From JBDNJM01 sp041687755 (lineage in GTDB: Bacteria; Planctomycetota; UBA1135; GCA-002686595): a stretch of 64,000 nt of DNA. The first letter of the stretch is position 1. Each line of letters begins with the position of its first letter. The DNA is taken from assembly GCA_041687755.1 (NCBI GenBank), contig JBDNJM010000094.1, positions 24,448 to 88,447 of the forward strand. The letters are read 5' to 3'. Positions 10,208 to 19,166 of this stretch are shown here, in pieces. A program made the translations under genes and the position numbers. The notes under the pieces were generated by a model. It saw only the letters and a list, made by a program, of their open reading frames with translations. It did not search any database and was not told the origin of the DNA.

Positions 10208-10615
10208 CTAGTAGCGGTCGCCGCCGTAGCCACTGCTGCTGCCACCCTCGCCACCGCCGCCGCGGCCGCCGCTGCGGGGGCCACCACGGCCACCAGCACC
10301 AGCACCGCCGCCAGCACCGCCGCCAGCACCATCGCCACCATCGCTACCACCATCGGTGCGCGGCTGACGCTCACGCGCCTCGCTGACGCGGATCGCGCGT
10401 CCGTCCAGCTGGGACCCGTCCATCGCCTCGACGGCCATCAGGGCGTCCTTGGCGGTCTCCATCTCGACGAAACCGAAGCCGCGGGGGCGGCCCGTATCGC
10501 GCTCGGTGGCGATCGAGGCCTCCTTGACTTGGCGGCCGTCCGCCTCGAACGCGAGGCGCAGGGATTCCTCGGTGGTGTTCCAGGACAAGTTTCCGATGAA
10601 CAGGCGTGTGGACAT
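10208..10615 (-). CDS. RRM-domain RNA-binding protein with glycine-rich tail
   Basis: This gene encodes 135 residues. Residues 1-80 form one RNA recognition motif, with RNP2 'LFIGNLSW' at the N-terminus and RNP1 'RGFGFVEM' near residue 46, both with the expected aromatic positions. Residues 85-135 are a Gly/Arg/Ser-rich low-complexity tail ending SSGYGGDRY. The layout matches the small glycine-rich RNA-binding (Rbp) proteins known from cyanobacteria and planctomycetes, which act as cytoplasmic RNA chaperones and are often induced by cold. It is monocistronic: a hairpin terminator follows and about 700 bp of non-coding DNA precedes. Regulation cannot be read from the sequence. Confidence 0.92.
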   Translation of the reverse strand: MSTRLFIGNLSWNTTEESLRLAFEADGRQVKEASIATERDTGRPRGFGFVEMETAKDALMAVEAMDGSQLDGRAIRVSEARERQPRTDGGSDGGDGAGGGAGGGAGAGGRGGPRSGGRGGGGEGGSSSGYGGDRY

Positions 10616-11321
10616 CTGATGCTGAAGGGTGGGGCTCGCAAACCCGAAGGCTCAAGCTCAGGAACTCGGAAGTTCAAGGGCATGCGCCCCGCGCGCTGTC
10701 GCGCAGGGCCGAGAGTTCTCGGGCGGGCTCAGGCACAGGGGCCCTACGCTTTGGAACTCCAGGTCTTCGGCGTTCTTTGCTGATCCTTTGAGGCCGGGTT
10801 CGCGGCTGAAGGCGCTGGCAAGCTGACGGTTGAAGGAGGGGGGGGAACGGATCCGAGCCTCGATGGCTTCGGAGCCGCCCAGGGCTTGAACATCGACCGC
10901 ATCGGTTGCACGTGAACGCGCTCGAGGCGATGGCTGATTTTTGGGGGCGCCCCAGGTCCTGTTCGTTGGTCGAGTCTGGACTCGGCGCAGCGCCGAGCCG
11001 CTCGATTCACGTCACAGGTTCGAGTGGCTGTTCGCGTTTGTAACGCGATTCCTCGACGGGCGCCAAGGGAACTGGGGAGCGGGGCAAGCCGGGGGCTTCC
11101 AGGGGCCCAGGCCAGGCCCTAGCGGGGTCCCCACAGGCGTCGGGACCCCCTCGATGCAGCCCTGCGCTGCTCCCCGGGCCATATCGGCGTGGTAGAGATG
11201 AGAATTCCTCCCTCGTTCGACGCAGGGCCGGTCCTATGGAGGATCCTGGTCCTGCCCTTGCTCCCCCGGGGGCATTTCTGGGGCATCCCCCCCCCGGGTC
11301 CCTGACCTTCTGCGCCCTCCC
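10616..11321. other. intergenic region, no gene seen
   Basis: This stretch lies between divergently transcribed RRM (minus) and nuclease (plus) genes. It must hold both promoters, but I cannot pick them with confidence. Short open frames here have no recognisable protein character. The last 25 nt before the nuclease ATG are pyrimidine-rich ('ccctgaccttctgcgccctc') with no Shine-Dalgarno. Confidence 0.5.
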
Positions 11322-13943
11322 ATGTCGCTCTCCCAACGCGCCCTCGTTTTCTTCGCCACCGCTGCCGGTTCCCTGGTCAGCGCCGCCTCGGCGCAGGTGC
11401 CGCCGGGCTACTACGACACCGTGGACACCAGCGGTCCGTTGGCGCTGCGCACGAGTCTGCACGCGGTCATCGATGACCACGTGCGCTACCCGTACACTTC
11501 GACCGAGACCGACACTTGGGACATCCTGGAGCTGGCGGACACGGATCCGGCCAACGCCAATGCGGTGCTGACGGTCTACAAGGCCGCCAGCTACCCCAAA
11601 GCCGGTGGCGGCAACTCGAACTACGATCGCGAGCACTGCTGGCCCAGCTCCTACGGCTTCCCACTCGACGGGGCGGGCAACTATCCCTACAGCGACTGTC
11701 ACGTCTTGTTCCTGGCGGACTCGGGCTACAACTCGTCGCGCAGCAACAAGCCCTACCGCTATTGCGACCCGGCCTGCGACGAGCGGCCCATCGACGGTGG
11801 TGCGACGGGCGCCTACCCCGGTCTCTCGAACTGGACCAGCGGTTTCCAGTCCGACGGCACGTGGGAGACCCGACTTGCGAAGCGCGGCGACGTCGCGCGC
11901 GCGGTGCTCTACATGGACGTGCGCTACGAGGGCGGGCTGCACTCCATCACGGGCTTCGGCGAGCCGGATCTGATCCTGACCGATGACGCCGTGGCGATCG
12001 CCGCTTCGAACGTGGGCGCAAATCTCGACCAGGCGTTCATGGGGATTCGGTCGGTGCTGCTCGAGTGGCACGCCGCCGATCCTGTCGACGCCGGCGAACT
12101 GCTGCGCAACGACGTCGTGGCCTCGTTCCAGGGCAACCGCAACCCGTTCGTCGATCACCCCGAGTGGGTCGATCTGCTGTTCGCGGATCCCCAGCCGACG
12201 GGCACGGCGCCCTGGATTAACGAGCTGCACTACGACAACGCTGGCGCGGACGTCGGCGAGTTCGTCGAGGTCGCCGGCGCGGCGGGCTACGACCTCGCTG
12301 GGCATCGGCTCGTGCCCTACAACGGCGCGGACGGGATGCAGCTCTCCCCGCTCGATCTCTCCGGCGTGATCCCGGACCTCGGCGGCTGCCGCGGCGTGCT
12401 GAGCTTTGCGTTCGGCGGGCTGCAGAACGGCAGCCCCGACGGACTCGCGCTGGTGGACTCCCTGGGCAACGTCCTTGAGCTGATTTCCTGGGAGGGCACG
12501 TTCACGGCGACCGATGGGCCCGCCCTGGGCCTGGATTCGCTGAGCCTGCCGGTCGGGGAGGACAGCGCGACGCCGGTGGGATCGTCCCTGGCCCGGGTGG
12601 GCAACGGAATCGCAGCGGCGAACTTCAGCTGGGCCGGCCCGGCGGCGGAGTCGCCCGGTGCCGTCAACGCGGGCCAAACCTTCGGGGACGGCTGCAGCGG
12701 TCCTCCCGTGCTCCAGCCGCCGACCGGACTGACGGGCCTGACCTGCGCCGGACAGGTCCAGCTCGCCTGGCAGCCGGGCAGCAGCCCCGATCTGATCGGT
12801 TACGACCTGTACCGCTCCGCGGTACCAGGTTCCGGATACATGAAGCTGAACGGCGCGCCGTTGGCGGCTCCGCAGTTCGTGGACATCGGGTTGAACCCCG
12901 GCGAGACGCTCTACTACGTGGTGACCGCGATCGACAGCGTGCTGGGCACGTCCGGGTTCTCCGCGGAGTTGACCGTGGTGGTTGCCGGGGCCGCGGGGAT
13001 GCTGCCCTGGATCAACGAGCTGCACTACGACAATGCGAGCAACGATACGGGTGAGTTCGTCGAGGTCGCCGGACCCGCGGGCCTCGACCTGGCGGGCTGG
13101 CAGCTCGTCGGCGTGAATGGCTCGGACGGCGGCACCTACAAGACTGTCGTGCTGGGCGGCGTGCTGCCCGACGAGGGGGCGTGCGTGGGCGCGCTCGACT
13201 TCGACTTCCTAGGTCTGCAGAACGGCGCTCCGGACGGATTGGCCCTCGTGGACGGCATGGGCGTGATCGCGGACTTCATCTCGTACGAGGGGTCCTTTAC
13301 GGCGCAGTCGGGCGCAGCGGCTGGGGCGGTGTCCACGGATGTGGGCGTCGTGGAAGGCGCCTCGACGCCGATCGGTCGATCTCTCCAGCGGCAGGGCACC
13401 GGGAGCTCCGCGCTCAACTTCGCGAGCTGGGCGGGACCCAGCCCACAGACGCGCGGAACCGTCAACACGGGCCAAACCTTCAGCGGTGGCTGCGACTCCG
13501 GCATCGTGACCTATGGCTGTGGCGTGAACCCGAGCGGCAGCCTGGTCTTGGCGGCGGGCGCGCCCGCCGTGGGCCAGGTGTTGGTCCTGGAGCTCGACGA
13601 CCCGTCCGGCAGCATGGCGCCGGGATCGCCCGGTTTCTTGGCCATCTCGCGTGCGGCGGCCCCGGGCTTCCCCTGCGGGCTGCCGCTGCCGGGCTTCGCG
13701 ATGGACTCCGGCACGGGCATTGGCGAGCTACTGGTGGACGCGTCACCGGCGAACCTGGTCGGGCAGTTGATCCCGACCACGGCCTTCGGCGGCGCGGGGC
13801 TGCCGGCGAGCGTGCTGCTGCCGGTGCCGCTCGAGTGCGCGCTGGTGGGCGCTGAGTTTTTCCTGCAGGGCCTGCTCGTGGACGCCTCGGGGACGGTTGG
13901 GCTGGGCTTGAGCGAGGGGCTCGCGCTCGTGCTCATGCCCTGA
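11322..13943 (+). CDS. secreted endonuclease I family nuclease with two LTD-like domains and a fibronectin-III-like linker
   Basis: This gene encodes 873 residues with a signal peptide (ends SAASA-QVPPG). Residues 25-280 are an EndA/NucM-type endonuclease I domain. The catalytic 'NYDREHCWPSS' (His in the family's R-E-H-x-W-P-x-S motif) sits near residue 105, and 'SDCHVLFLAD' and the terminal 'GNRNPFVDHPEW' are conserved family landmarks. The family cleaves DNA and RNA non-specifically outside the cytoplasm. Two lamin-tail-like units follow, each starting 'PWINELHYDNA' (about residues 297 and 561) and containing 'GEFVEVAG' and 'LQNG-PDGLALVD'. They are separated by a fibronectin-III-like segment (GLTCAGQVQLAWQPGSSPDL). 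The C-terminal 140 residues resemble the tails of other secreted proteins in this window. A large palindrome begins 4 nt after the stop codon. Nutrient scavenging from extracellular DNA is a reasonable inference. Confidence 0.88.
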   Translation: MSLSQRALVFFATAAGSLVSAASAQVPPGYYDTVDTSGPLALRTSLHAVIDDHVRYPYTSTETDTWDILELADTDPANANAVLTVYKAASYPKAGGGNSNYDREHCWPSSYGFPLDGAGNYPYSDCHVLFLADSGYNSSRSNKPYRYCDPACDERPIDGGATGAYPGLSNWTSGFQSDGTWETRLAKRGDVARAVLYMDVRYEGGLHSITGFGEPDLILTDDAVAIAASNVGANLDQAFMGIRSVLLEWHAADPVDAGELLRNDVVASFQGNRNPFVDHPEWVDLLFADPQPTGTAPWINELHYDNAGADVGEFVEVAGAAGYDLAGHRLVPYNGADGMQLSPLDLSGVIPDLGGCRGVLSFAFGGLQNGSPDGLALVDSLGNVLELISWEGTFTATDGPALGLDSLSLPVGEDSATPVGSSLARVGNGIAAANFSWAGPAAESPGAVNAGQTFGDGCSGPPVLQPPTGLTGLTCAGQVQLAWQPGSSPDLIGYDLYRSAVPGSGYMKLNGAPLAAPQFVDIGLNPGETLYYVVTAIDSVLGTSGFSAELTVVVAGAAGMLPWINELHYDNASNDTGEFVEVAGPAGLDLAGWQLVGVNGSDGGTYKTVVLGGVLPDEGACVGALDFDFLGLQNGAPDGLALVDGMGVIADFISYEGSFTAQSGAAAGAVSTDVGVVEGASTPIGRSLQRQGTGSSALNFASWAGPSPQTRGTVNTGQTFSGGCDSGIVTYGCGVNPSGSLVLAAGAPAVGQVLVLELDDPSGSMAPGSPGFLAISRAAAPGFPCGLPLPGFAMDSGTGIGELLVDASPANLVGQLIPTTAFGGAGLPASVLLPVPLECALVGAEFFLQGLLVDASGTVGLGLSEGLALVLMP

Positions 13944-13946
13944 GCG

Positions 13947-14075
13947 TGCGGGCGGGGGGAAAGATACGGTGCCAGGCACGTTTTCACCGGCTTGCTGGCC
14001 TTCTGCGGCGTAGCCGCAGAAGGCCAGCAAGCCGGTGAAAACGTGCCTGGCACCGTATCTTTCCCCCCGCCCGCA
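13947..14075. repeat. long perfect palindrome (63-bp arms, 3-nt spacer), bidirectional terminator or REP-like element
   Basis: The arm at 13947-14009 is exactly complementary to the arm at 14013-14075, with 'gta' between. Pairing continues imperfectly into the stop codons of both flanking convergent genes. The outer end reads gggcggggggaaagat, followed by ggtgccaggcac. The palindrome at 28626-28750 has almost the same outer end. It fills the whole gap between the nuclease and sulfatase-fold genes, so it should end transcription from both sides. A mobile-element origin is possible. Confidence 0.9.
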
Positions 14076-14078
14076 TGC

Positions 14079-16643
14079 TCAGCGCTCGGTGCCCTCGAGG
14101 TACCCGAGCTGCTCGAGCTGGCGCTTCGCCGCCGCGCCCAGCTCGACGCGCTCGCCGCGCTCGGCGGCCGGTCGCAGGCCCGCCGGCGGCGTCCAGCCGA
14201 GGAGCTCGCGTTCGAAGGCCCCGCGCAATTCGAGCAGGCGCTGCACCGCGGCGGGGTCGGCGTTGGAGCGGTCGTCTTGCTCGCTCGGGTCGCTGGCCAG
14301 GTCGAACAGTCGCTCGCGCGCGAAGCCGGTCGCGGGGTCTTCGTTCCAGATCAGCTTCAGCGAACCGTCGCGCAACGCTCCGACCCGCGTGCCTTCGAAT
14401 GCTTGGCCGTCGGTGCCGTAGTACGGCTCGAGACGCTCGGCGCTGCCGTCGATCAGCGCGCCGAAGCCCCTAGCGGGGAGCGGGTCCGAGGGCTCGATGC
14501 CGAAGAGCTCCAGGAGGCCCGGTGCGAAGCTCACTTGGCTCGCCTCGGCGGTGATGCGCTGCGGCTCGAGGCCGAGTTCCGCACGCCAACGGGGCGGGGC
14601 CCAGAGGATCAAGGGCACGTGCAGGAGTTCCTCCCACATGCGGTAACCGTGGTCCCAGTTGCCGTGCTCGAAGAACTCCTCGCCGTGGTCGCTGGTGATC
14701 ACGACGACGGTGTTCTCGAGAGCTCCGAGGCGCTCGAGCTCGTCGAGCAGCGTCCCGATCGCGCGGTCGGTGTGCAGGACCTCTTCGTCGTAGACGGCGC
14801 GCACGTGCGCCCGATCGGCGGGCGTCAGGCCCGGGCTGAGGCGGCGCAGGTTGGTGGCGCTCAGGCGCTGGCCGCGGAGCGGGCCCGCGTACGCGGCGCT
14901 GAACGGGCGTTCCGCACCCGCGGGCAGCTGGTAGGGTCCGTGGGGATCCACCGAGTGCAGCAGGGCGAACCAGGGCGCGTCGCCGTCGAACTCCCGCAGC
15001 CAGCGCAGCGCACGGCGGTGCAGGCGATCGGCGCTCGACTCCGGCGCCGGCGCCTCGGGAGTGGCGGCGAGGAGGTCGCCAAAGGCCGCTTGGTCGAGGA
15101 AGCGATCAAAACCTTGGTCGAAGCCCAGCTCCGTTGCCCCGACGTTGACGTTGGCCGTGCCGGCTACGGTGCGGTAGCCGGCGGCCGAGAAGGCCTCGCC
15201 GAGAGTCTGCAGCTCGCCCGGAAGCGGCCGACCGTCGCCAAGGCCGTGCCATTGGGGATAGGCGCCGGTCAGCAAGGTTGCGACGGTGGGGCGCGTCCAG
15301 GAGGCGATCGCGCGGAAGTTCTCGAACACGACGCCTTCTGCGGCGAGGGCATCTATTCGCGGGCTGCTGGGGCGCTCGGAGCCGAGGCAGCCAAGGGCGT
15401 CCGCGCGCAGGGTGTCGATCAGGATCACGAGCAGGTTGGGGCGCGGTTGCGGCGCGGGGACCGGCATCGGGGACCCGACGGGCGGGCGCAGCTCGGGGCG
15501 CTCGATGGCGAGGGCGCCGGGGCCGGCGAGGCTCTCGAAGCGCAGCGTGCCCGACCCGCGCAGGCCCGGCGGCAGGGGCAGCTCGATCGAGTTCCAAGAG
15601 GCGTGGACGGGGGCCTTGAACAGCACGAGTTCGTCGCCACGGTCGGGTCGCCAGAGCACGCGTAGCAGGGTCTCCGGTGGCGGGAGGCGCAGGTGGAGCG
15701 GGACGCGCTCCAGCAGCGAACCCGCCGCCGGCTGGGTCGTCAGGTTCGCCATCGACCAGCGCAGGCGATCGTTCGTGCGGGCGCGGACGTCGAACTCGAA
15801 GGCCTCGCGTGCCAACAGCACGCCGGCGGTGCGCCGCTCGAAGTCGGCCGCGACCCGCCAGCGCGGGGGGCCGGCGCCGGTTCCGGGTTCAGGCTCGGCG
15901 CGCAGGGCGCGCTCGACGACGGGGCGCGGTGCGCCGGCGCGCACGAGCACCGCGCTGCCGCCGGGGTGCCGGACGAGCACGGCCGCCAGGTCGAATCCAG
16001 CGCCGTCGGCGGTCAGTTCGAGCTCGCGTGCCGCCGGGGTGCCGGACAGGCCGAGCGGTAGCAGCGTCCAGGCCTCACCGACGACCCGTACGCTGCCGCG
16101 TTCGGGACCGGCGTTCCAGGCCAGCGTGCCGGGCTCCGGGCCCGACCGGCGCGCGATCACGAAGCCTTCCGAGGCCTCAGCCGCAGGCGCCAGGTCGTAG
16201 CGCGCGGCGCCATCGCCGGGCGACAGGCGCAGAATCGCACCGAGGCGTCCGTCCGGGAGGACGCTTGCGCCCTCGAGTCGGCCCAGGGCGGCGGCCTGGA
16301 CCTCGACCTCCGGTCGCAGGGCGTACTCGCGCTGTCCCTCGAGCGCGAGCGCGTCCGCGACTTCCATCCACTCGCCGCGCGCATCGCTGACCCGCAGCTC
16401 CGACGCGCGACCGAACTCCGCTAGATCCAGCGCCGCGAGGGCGTCGGCTCCGGCGCCTAGGGTGCGCCACTGCGGCCCGGGCCCCTGGGTGCTGGGCCCC
16501 TGGGCGGCGGGCTCTGCGGCAGTGAGGTGCCGAGCGCCCGCAGACTCGAACAGCAGCTGATGCTCCGTCGTCCACGGCTCGGGCGCGCATCCGGCAAGGA
16601 GCAGCGCGAGGGTGCACCCCGCGAGAATCCGGGGGCTACTCAC
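14079..16643 (-). CDS. sulfatase/alkaline-phosphatase-superfamily lipoprotein lacking the formylglycine cysteine
   Basis: This gene encodes 854 residues. The N-terminus is a lipoprotein signal (ILAGCTLALLLAGC). Residues 20-395 are beta-rich and unrecognised. From about residue 400 there is a sulfatase-type domain: 'LLVILIDTLRADALG' (metal-binding Asp), 'SWTRPTVATLLTGAYP' at the nucleophile site, 'VVVITSDHGEEFFEHG' (Asp/His metal ligands) and 'LHVPLILWAPP'. Classical sulfatases have C/S-x-P-x-R at the nucleophile, with the Cys or Ser matured to formylglycine. Here the site reads S-W-T-R-P-T, as in a recurring non-formylglycine subgroup, so sulfatase activity is doubtful. Phosphotransfer or phosphohydrolysis by a Ser/Thr nucleophile is possible. 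Its start overlaps the upstream LTA-synthase-like gene by 8 nt, which implies coupled translation. It is the last gene of a six-gene operon. Confidence 0.85.
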   Translation of the reverse strand: MSSPRILAGCTLALLLAGCAPEPWTTEHQLLFESAGARHLTAAEPAAQGPSTQGPGPQWRTLGAGADALAALDLAEFGRASELRVSDARGEWMEVADALALEGQREYALRPEVEVQAAALGRLEGASVLPDGRLGAILRLSPGDGAARYDLAPAAEASEGFVIARRSGPEPGTLAWNAGPERGSVRVVGEAWTLLPLGLSGTPAARELELTADGAGFDLAAVLVRHPGGSAVLVRAGAPRPVVERALRAEPEPGTGAGPPRWRVAADFERRTAGVLLAREAFEFDVRARTNDRLRWSMANLTTQPAAGSLLERVPLHLRLPPPETLLRVLWRPDRGDELVLFKAPVHASWNSIELPLPPGLRGSGTLRFESLAGPGALAIERPELRPPVGSPMPVPAPQPRPNLLVILIDTLRADALGCLGSERPSSPRIDALAAEGVVFENFRAIASWTRPTVATLLTGAYPQWHGLGDGRPLPGELQTLGEAFSAAGYRTVAGTANVNVGATELGFDQGFDRFLDQAAFGDLLAATPEAPAPESSADRLHRRALRWLREFDGDAPWFALLHSVDPHGPYQLPAGAERPFSAAYAGPLRGQRLSATNLRRLSPGLTPADRAHVRAVYDEEVLHTDRAIGTLLDELERLGALENTVVVITSDHGEEFFEHGNWDHGYRMWEELLHVPLILWAPPRWRAELGLEPQRITAEASQVSFAPGLLELFGIEPSDPLPARGFGALIDGSAERLEPYYGTDGQAFEGTRVGALRDGSLKLIWNEDPATGFARERLFDLASDPSEQDDRSNADPAAVQRLLELRGAFERELLGWTPPAGLRPAAERGERVELGAAAKRQLEQLGYLEGTER

Positions 16644-18309
16644 CCTCCGCTCCGGAGGTGGCTGCCAAAAAACGGTTGAGGAACTCGTAGCTGGGCATGG
16701 ACGGGTGGTCGGGCGGGCCGAGGTAGCCGTCGACGAAGCCCAGCTCGCGCAGGGGCTCGAGCAGCGCCGGATCGTTCGCCAGTGCGAGAATCGGCACGTC
16801 GAAGCTGGAATCGACCGCGTGCAGCTCGCCGAGGTCCGGCGGCTGGTGGTCGCCTAGCACCAGGACCAAGCTGGGGCGCTCGAGCTGCTCGCAAAAGCCG
16901 CCCAGCACGCGGAAGCTGTACTCGAGCGCCGCGAGGTACGCGCGCTCCGCGTCCGCGTGCCCCATGAACGTGTGGAAGTCGATGTCGAAGCGTTCGGCGG
17001 GCTCGACGTCGAAGGCGCCGGGCTCGAGGGCGGCGTTCCAGTCCGCGAAATACGGCGGGATCATCGAAAAGGGCACGTGGCTCGTCACCGAGACGAACAT
17101 TGAGAAGATTGGCACGTCGAGAAACTGGGGCCTGAGCTGCAGGAAGCGCGCGAGCGCGAACTGGTCGGGCATCGTGCCCCACGGGTACGTCGTGCCCTCG
17201 TAGTTGAGCTCGTTCAGGAACAGCGGATCGCTGAATCCGAACATGGCCATGCCGATCGGCCAGGGTACGTACATCGCCGGCTGCACGTCGGCGGTGCGGT
17301 AGCCGGCGGCGAGGAACGCATGGGGCAGGGGCTTGAGCTTGGAGTTGATCAGCCGCATGAACAGCCGCCGGGTCGGGATCTCGACGCCGGAGAGCAGCTC
17401 CGCGTGGGCCAGCGAGGACATGCCGCCGGTGACCGAGGGCGCGATGAACGAGCTGACGGCCTGGAAGCCCGCGGCGCCTGCGGTGCGCTCCAGCTCAGAG
17501 AGCCAGCCCTCGAAGGCCTCCGCGGTGCGCGGCAGGCGAGTGAGGCTGCGGCCGAGCGACTCGATGAAGTAGACGTGCACGTCCGCGCCCTTCAGGCGCC
17601 CCAGGTCGCGCGGGTGACGCCAGGCGTCCTTGGCCACCTCCGTCAGGCGCTGGGAAAACGCCTCGACTTCGCGGCGCTTGGCGGGGATTTGCACGATCTG
17701 TATGGCGTAGCGCGGGAGCACGCCGAAGCGGGCCTCCTTGGCGAACGCCATCTCGCGGCCCGTCTCGGCCTCCGGCGCCGGCATCCAGGCCAGGGCGCCG
17801 CAGGCGAGCAGGAGCGACACGGCCAGTCCGAGGGCGGCATGGGCGCGGCGCTTGGGCGCGGTGAAGATGGGGCGCGCGAGGCGTGCGAGGATCCAGACTG
17901 CCAGCGCCAGCAGAAGCACGATGCCCACGACCGCGCCGATCTGCTGCCAGCGCGGCAGCTCGTGCAGGAACATGTGCAGCAGCCCCGGCACGAGCTCGAG
18001 GTCGTCGTACAGATCAAAGCGCCGCGCGTAGACGCGCTCGGTGAACGAAGACCCGCCGCGCAGGCCGACCCAGAGCAGCGCGAGCAGCCCGAACGTGAGG
18101 GCCGCCAGGCGCGGGCCGCGGGTCAGCCAGAGGACTGCGAACGCGCAGGCGAACACGATCGGCAGATCGGGCGTCGGGCGCAGCAGAGCGGTCCAGTAGC
18201 TGCCGCTCTCGGTTTCCAAGCGAACGGCGAGCAGTGCGTGCAGGGCAAGTGCGAACAGCAGCGCCCGGCTGAGTCTGGGGCGTTCTTTGGTGGCGTCTTG
18301 GGAAGGCAT
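16636..18309 (-). CDS. LTA synthase-like membrane-anchored alkaline phosphatase superfamily protein
   Basis: This gene encodes about 557 residues. I chose the ATG at 18307-18309 (MPSQDATKERPR) because membrane segments follow at once (ALLFALALHALLAV, then two or three more to about residue 165). Upstream extensions are arginine-rich out-of-frame sequence. The periplasmic domain has 'VHVYFIESLGRSL' (metal Asp/Glu region), 'SVTGGMSSLAHAELLSG' (Thr nucleophile of the LtaS/phosphoglycerol-transferase type), 'FVSVTSHVPF' and 'LVLVLGDHQPP' (Asp-His metal ligands). Relatives transfer glycerol-phosphate or phosphoethanolamine from lipids to surface polymers. It starts 2 nt after the upstream methyltransferase stop and overlaps the next gene by 8 nt. 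Together with the CDP-alcohol phosphotransferase, it suggests work on a phospho-lipid or surface glycan. Confidence 0.82.
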   Translation of the reverse strand: MPSQDATKERPRLSRALLFALALHALLAVRLETESGSYWTALLRPTPDLPIVFACAFAVLWLTRGPRLAALTFGLLALLWVGLRGGSSFTERVYARRFDLYDDLELVPGLLHMFLHELPRWQQIGAVVGIVLLLALAVWILARLARPIFTAPKRRAHAALGLAVSLLLACGALAWMPAPEAETGREMAFAKEARFGVLPRYAIQIVQIPAKRREVEAFSQRLTEVAKDAWRHPRDLGRLKGADVHVYFIESLGRSLTRLPRTAEAFEGWLSELERTAGAAGFQAVSSFIAPSVTGGMSSLAHAELLSGVEIPTRRLFMRLINSKLKPLPHAFLAAGYRTADVQPAMYVPWPIGMAMFGFSDPLFLNELNYEGTTYPWGTMPDQFALARFLQLRPQFLDVPIFSMFVSVTSHVPFSMIPPYFADWNAALEPGAFDVEPAERFDIDFHTFMGHADAERAYLAALEYSFRVLGGFCEQLERPSLVLVLGDHQPPDLGELHAVDSSFDVPILALANDPALLEPLRELGFVDGYLGPPDHPSMPSYEFLNRFLAATSGAEGE

Positions 18310-18311
18310 GC

Positions 18312-19166
18312 TCAGAAGGGGCGTTCGGCGACCATGGCGAGGTAGCGCATCGAGCCTGCAGCGTAGAGCTGTTCGAGCGCGACGCCGCCCTCGAAGGCGC
18401 GCAGCACGCGGCGAACGCGGGGAATGGGGGTCAGACGCTGCAGTTGGCGCATCCGCCGGGCGGATCGTTCGAGCTCGGCGGGCTGCCTGCTGAGGACCTG
18501 ATCGGTCAAGTCGACGACCTCGAGCAGCCTGAGGCCGCTCGCCGAGCAGGCCTCGCGGTAGCTTTGCTCGGTGTGCAGGTGTTCGGTCGACCAGCGGTCG
18601 AGCAGCAGCCGGGCTTCGGGCGCGGTACCGACGGTCGCGTCGGCGGCCATGTCCTCGACCCAGGCGATCCGGCCTCCGGGTCGCAGCGCGCCGCAAGCCG
18701 CGCCGAGCACCTGGGCAAGGTCGCTCGCGTGGAACAGGGCTTCGACGGCGCAGGCCGCGTCGAATTCTCCGGCGACTGGTTCGGCGTAGCTCTGTTCGCG
18801 GAACTCCGCGCGCGACCCGAGTCCGCGTCGCGCGGCCTCCGCGCGGGCGCGCCGGACCTGGTAGCCGCTAGCGGTGAGCCCGACGCCGGAGCCTTCGGAA
18901 TGGCGCTCCAGCCAGTCGAACAGCAGCGCGCCGAAGCCGGTGCCGAGGTCGAGCAGCCGCCCGCCGCGTCCCTCCAGCAGGCGGACGTCGATCCAGCTTG
19001 AGAGGTCGGCCGTTCCGGGCGCGGGCCGCTCCGGAGCCGAGCTGGGCCCGAGCGGCTTGCGCATCTCGAGTCCGCCGCGCCCGCCCCGCAGCCGGCGCAG
19101 GCTCCACTGGTAGCGTGAGAGATCGTCGTAGAGCCTGGCGAGTTCCGGGTCGGCCGCGGTGCTCAA
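18312..19166 (-). CDS. class I SAM-dependent methyltransferase
   Basis: This gene encodes about 284 residues from a TTG at 19164-19166 that overlaps the upstream stop as TTGA. A longer ATG reading from 19319 would overlap the upstream gene by over 150 nt with arginine-rich sequence and is unlikely. Motif I is 'RLLDLGTGFGALLFDW', the acidic residue after beta-2 is replaced by 'GVGLTASGYQ', and 'AACAVEALFHASDL' and 'ALRPGGRIAWVEDM' mark motifs II-III. The motif-III region and Tyr-rich C-terminus recall small-molecule C/O-methyltransferases such as the tocopherol and sterol types. The substrate is unknown. It is the fourth gene of the tight minus operon, preceded by another methyltransferase. 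Confidence 0.82.
   Translation of the reverse strand: MSTAADPELARLYDDLSRYQWSLRRLRGGRGGLEMRKPLGPSSAPERPAPGTADLSSWIDVRLLEGRGGRLLDLGTGFGALLFDWLERHSEGSGVGLTASGYQVRRARAEAARRGLGSRAEFREQSYAEPVAGEFDAACAVEALFHASDLAQVLGAACGALRPGGRIAWVEDMAADATVGTAPEARLLLDRWSTEHLHTEQSYREACSASGLRLLEVVDLTDQVLSRQPAELERSARRMRQLQRLTPIPRVRRVLRAFEGGVALEQLYAAGSMRYLAMVAERPF

Noticed and set aside
10744..11010. Possible small minus-strand protein of 88 residues
   Set aside because: It is Pro/Arg/Ser-rich low-complexity sequence without features, in a non-coding gap.
11007..13025. Long minus-strand open frame opposite the nuclease gene
   Set aside because: It mirrors the real plus-strand gene in a GC-rich genome and has no protein features such as hydrophobic segments or motifs.
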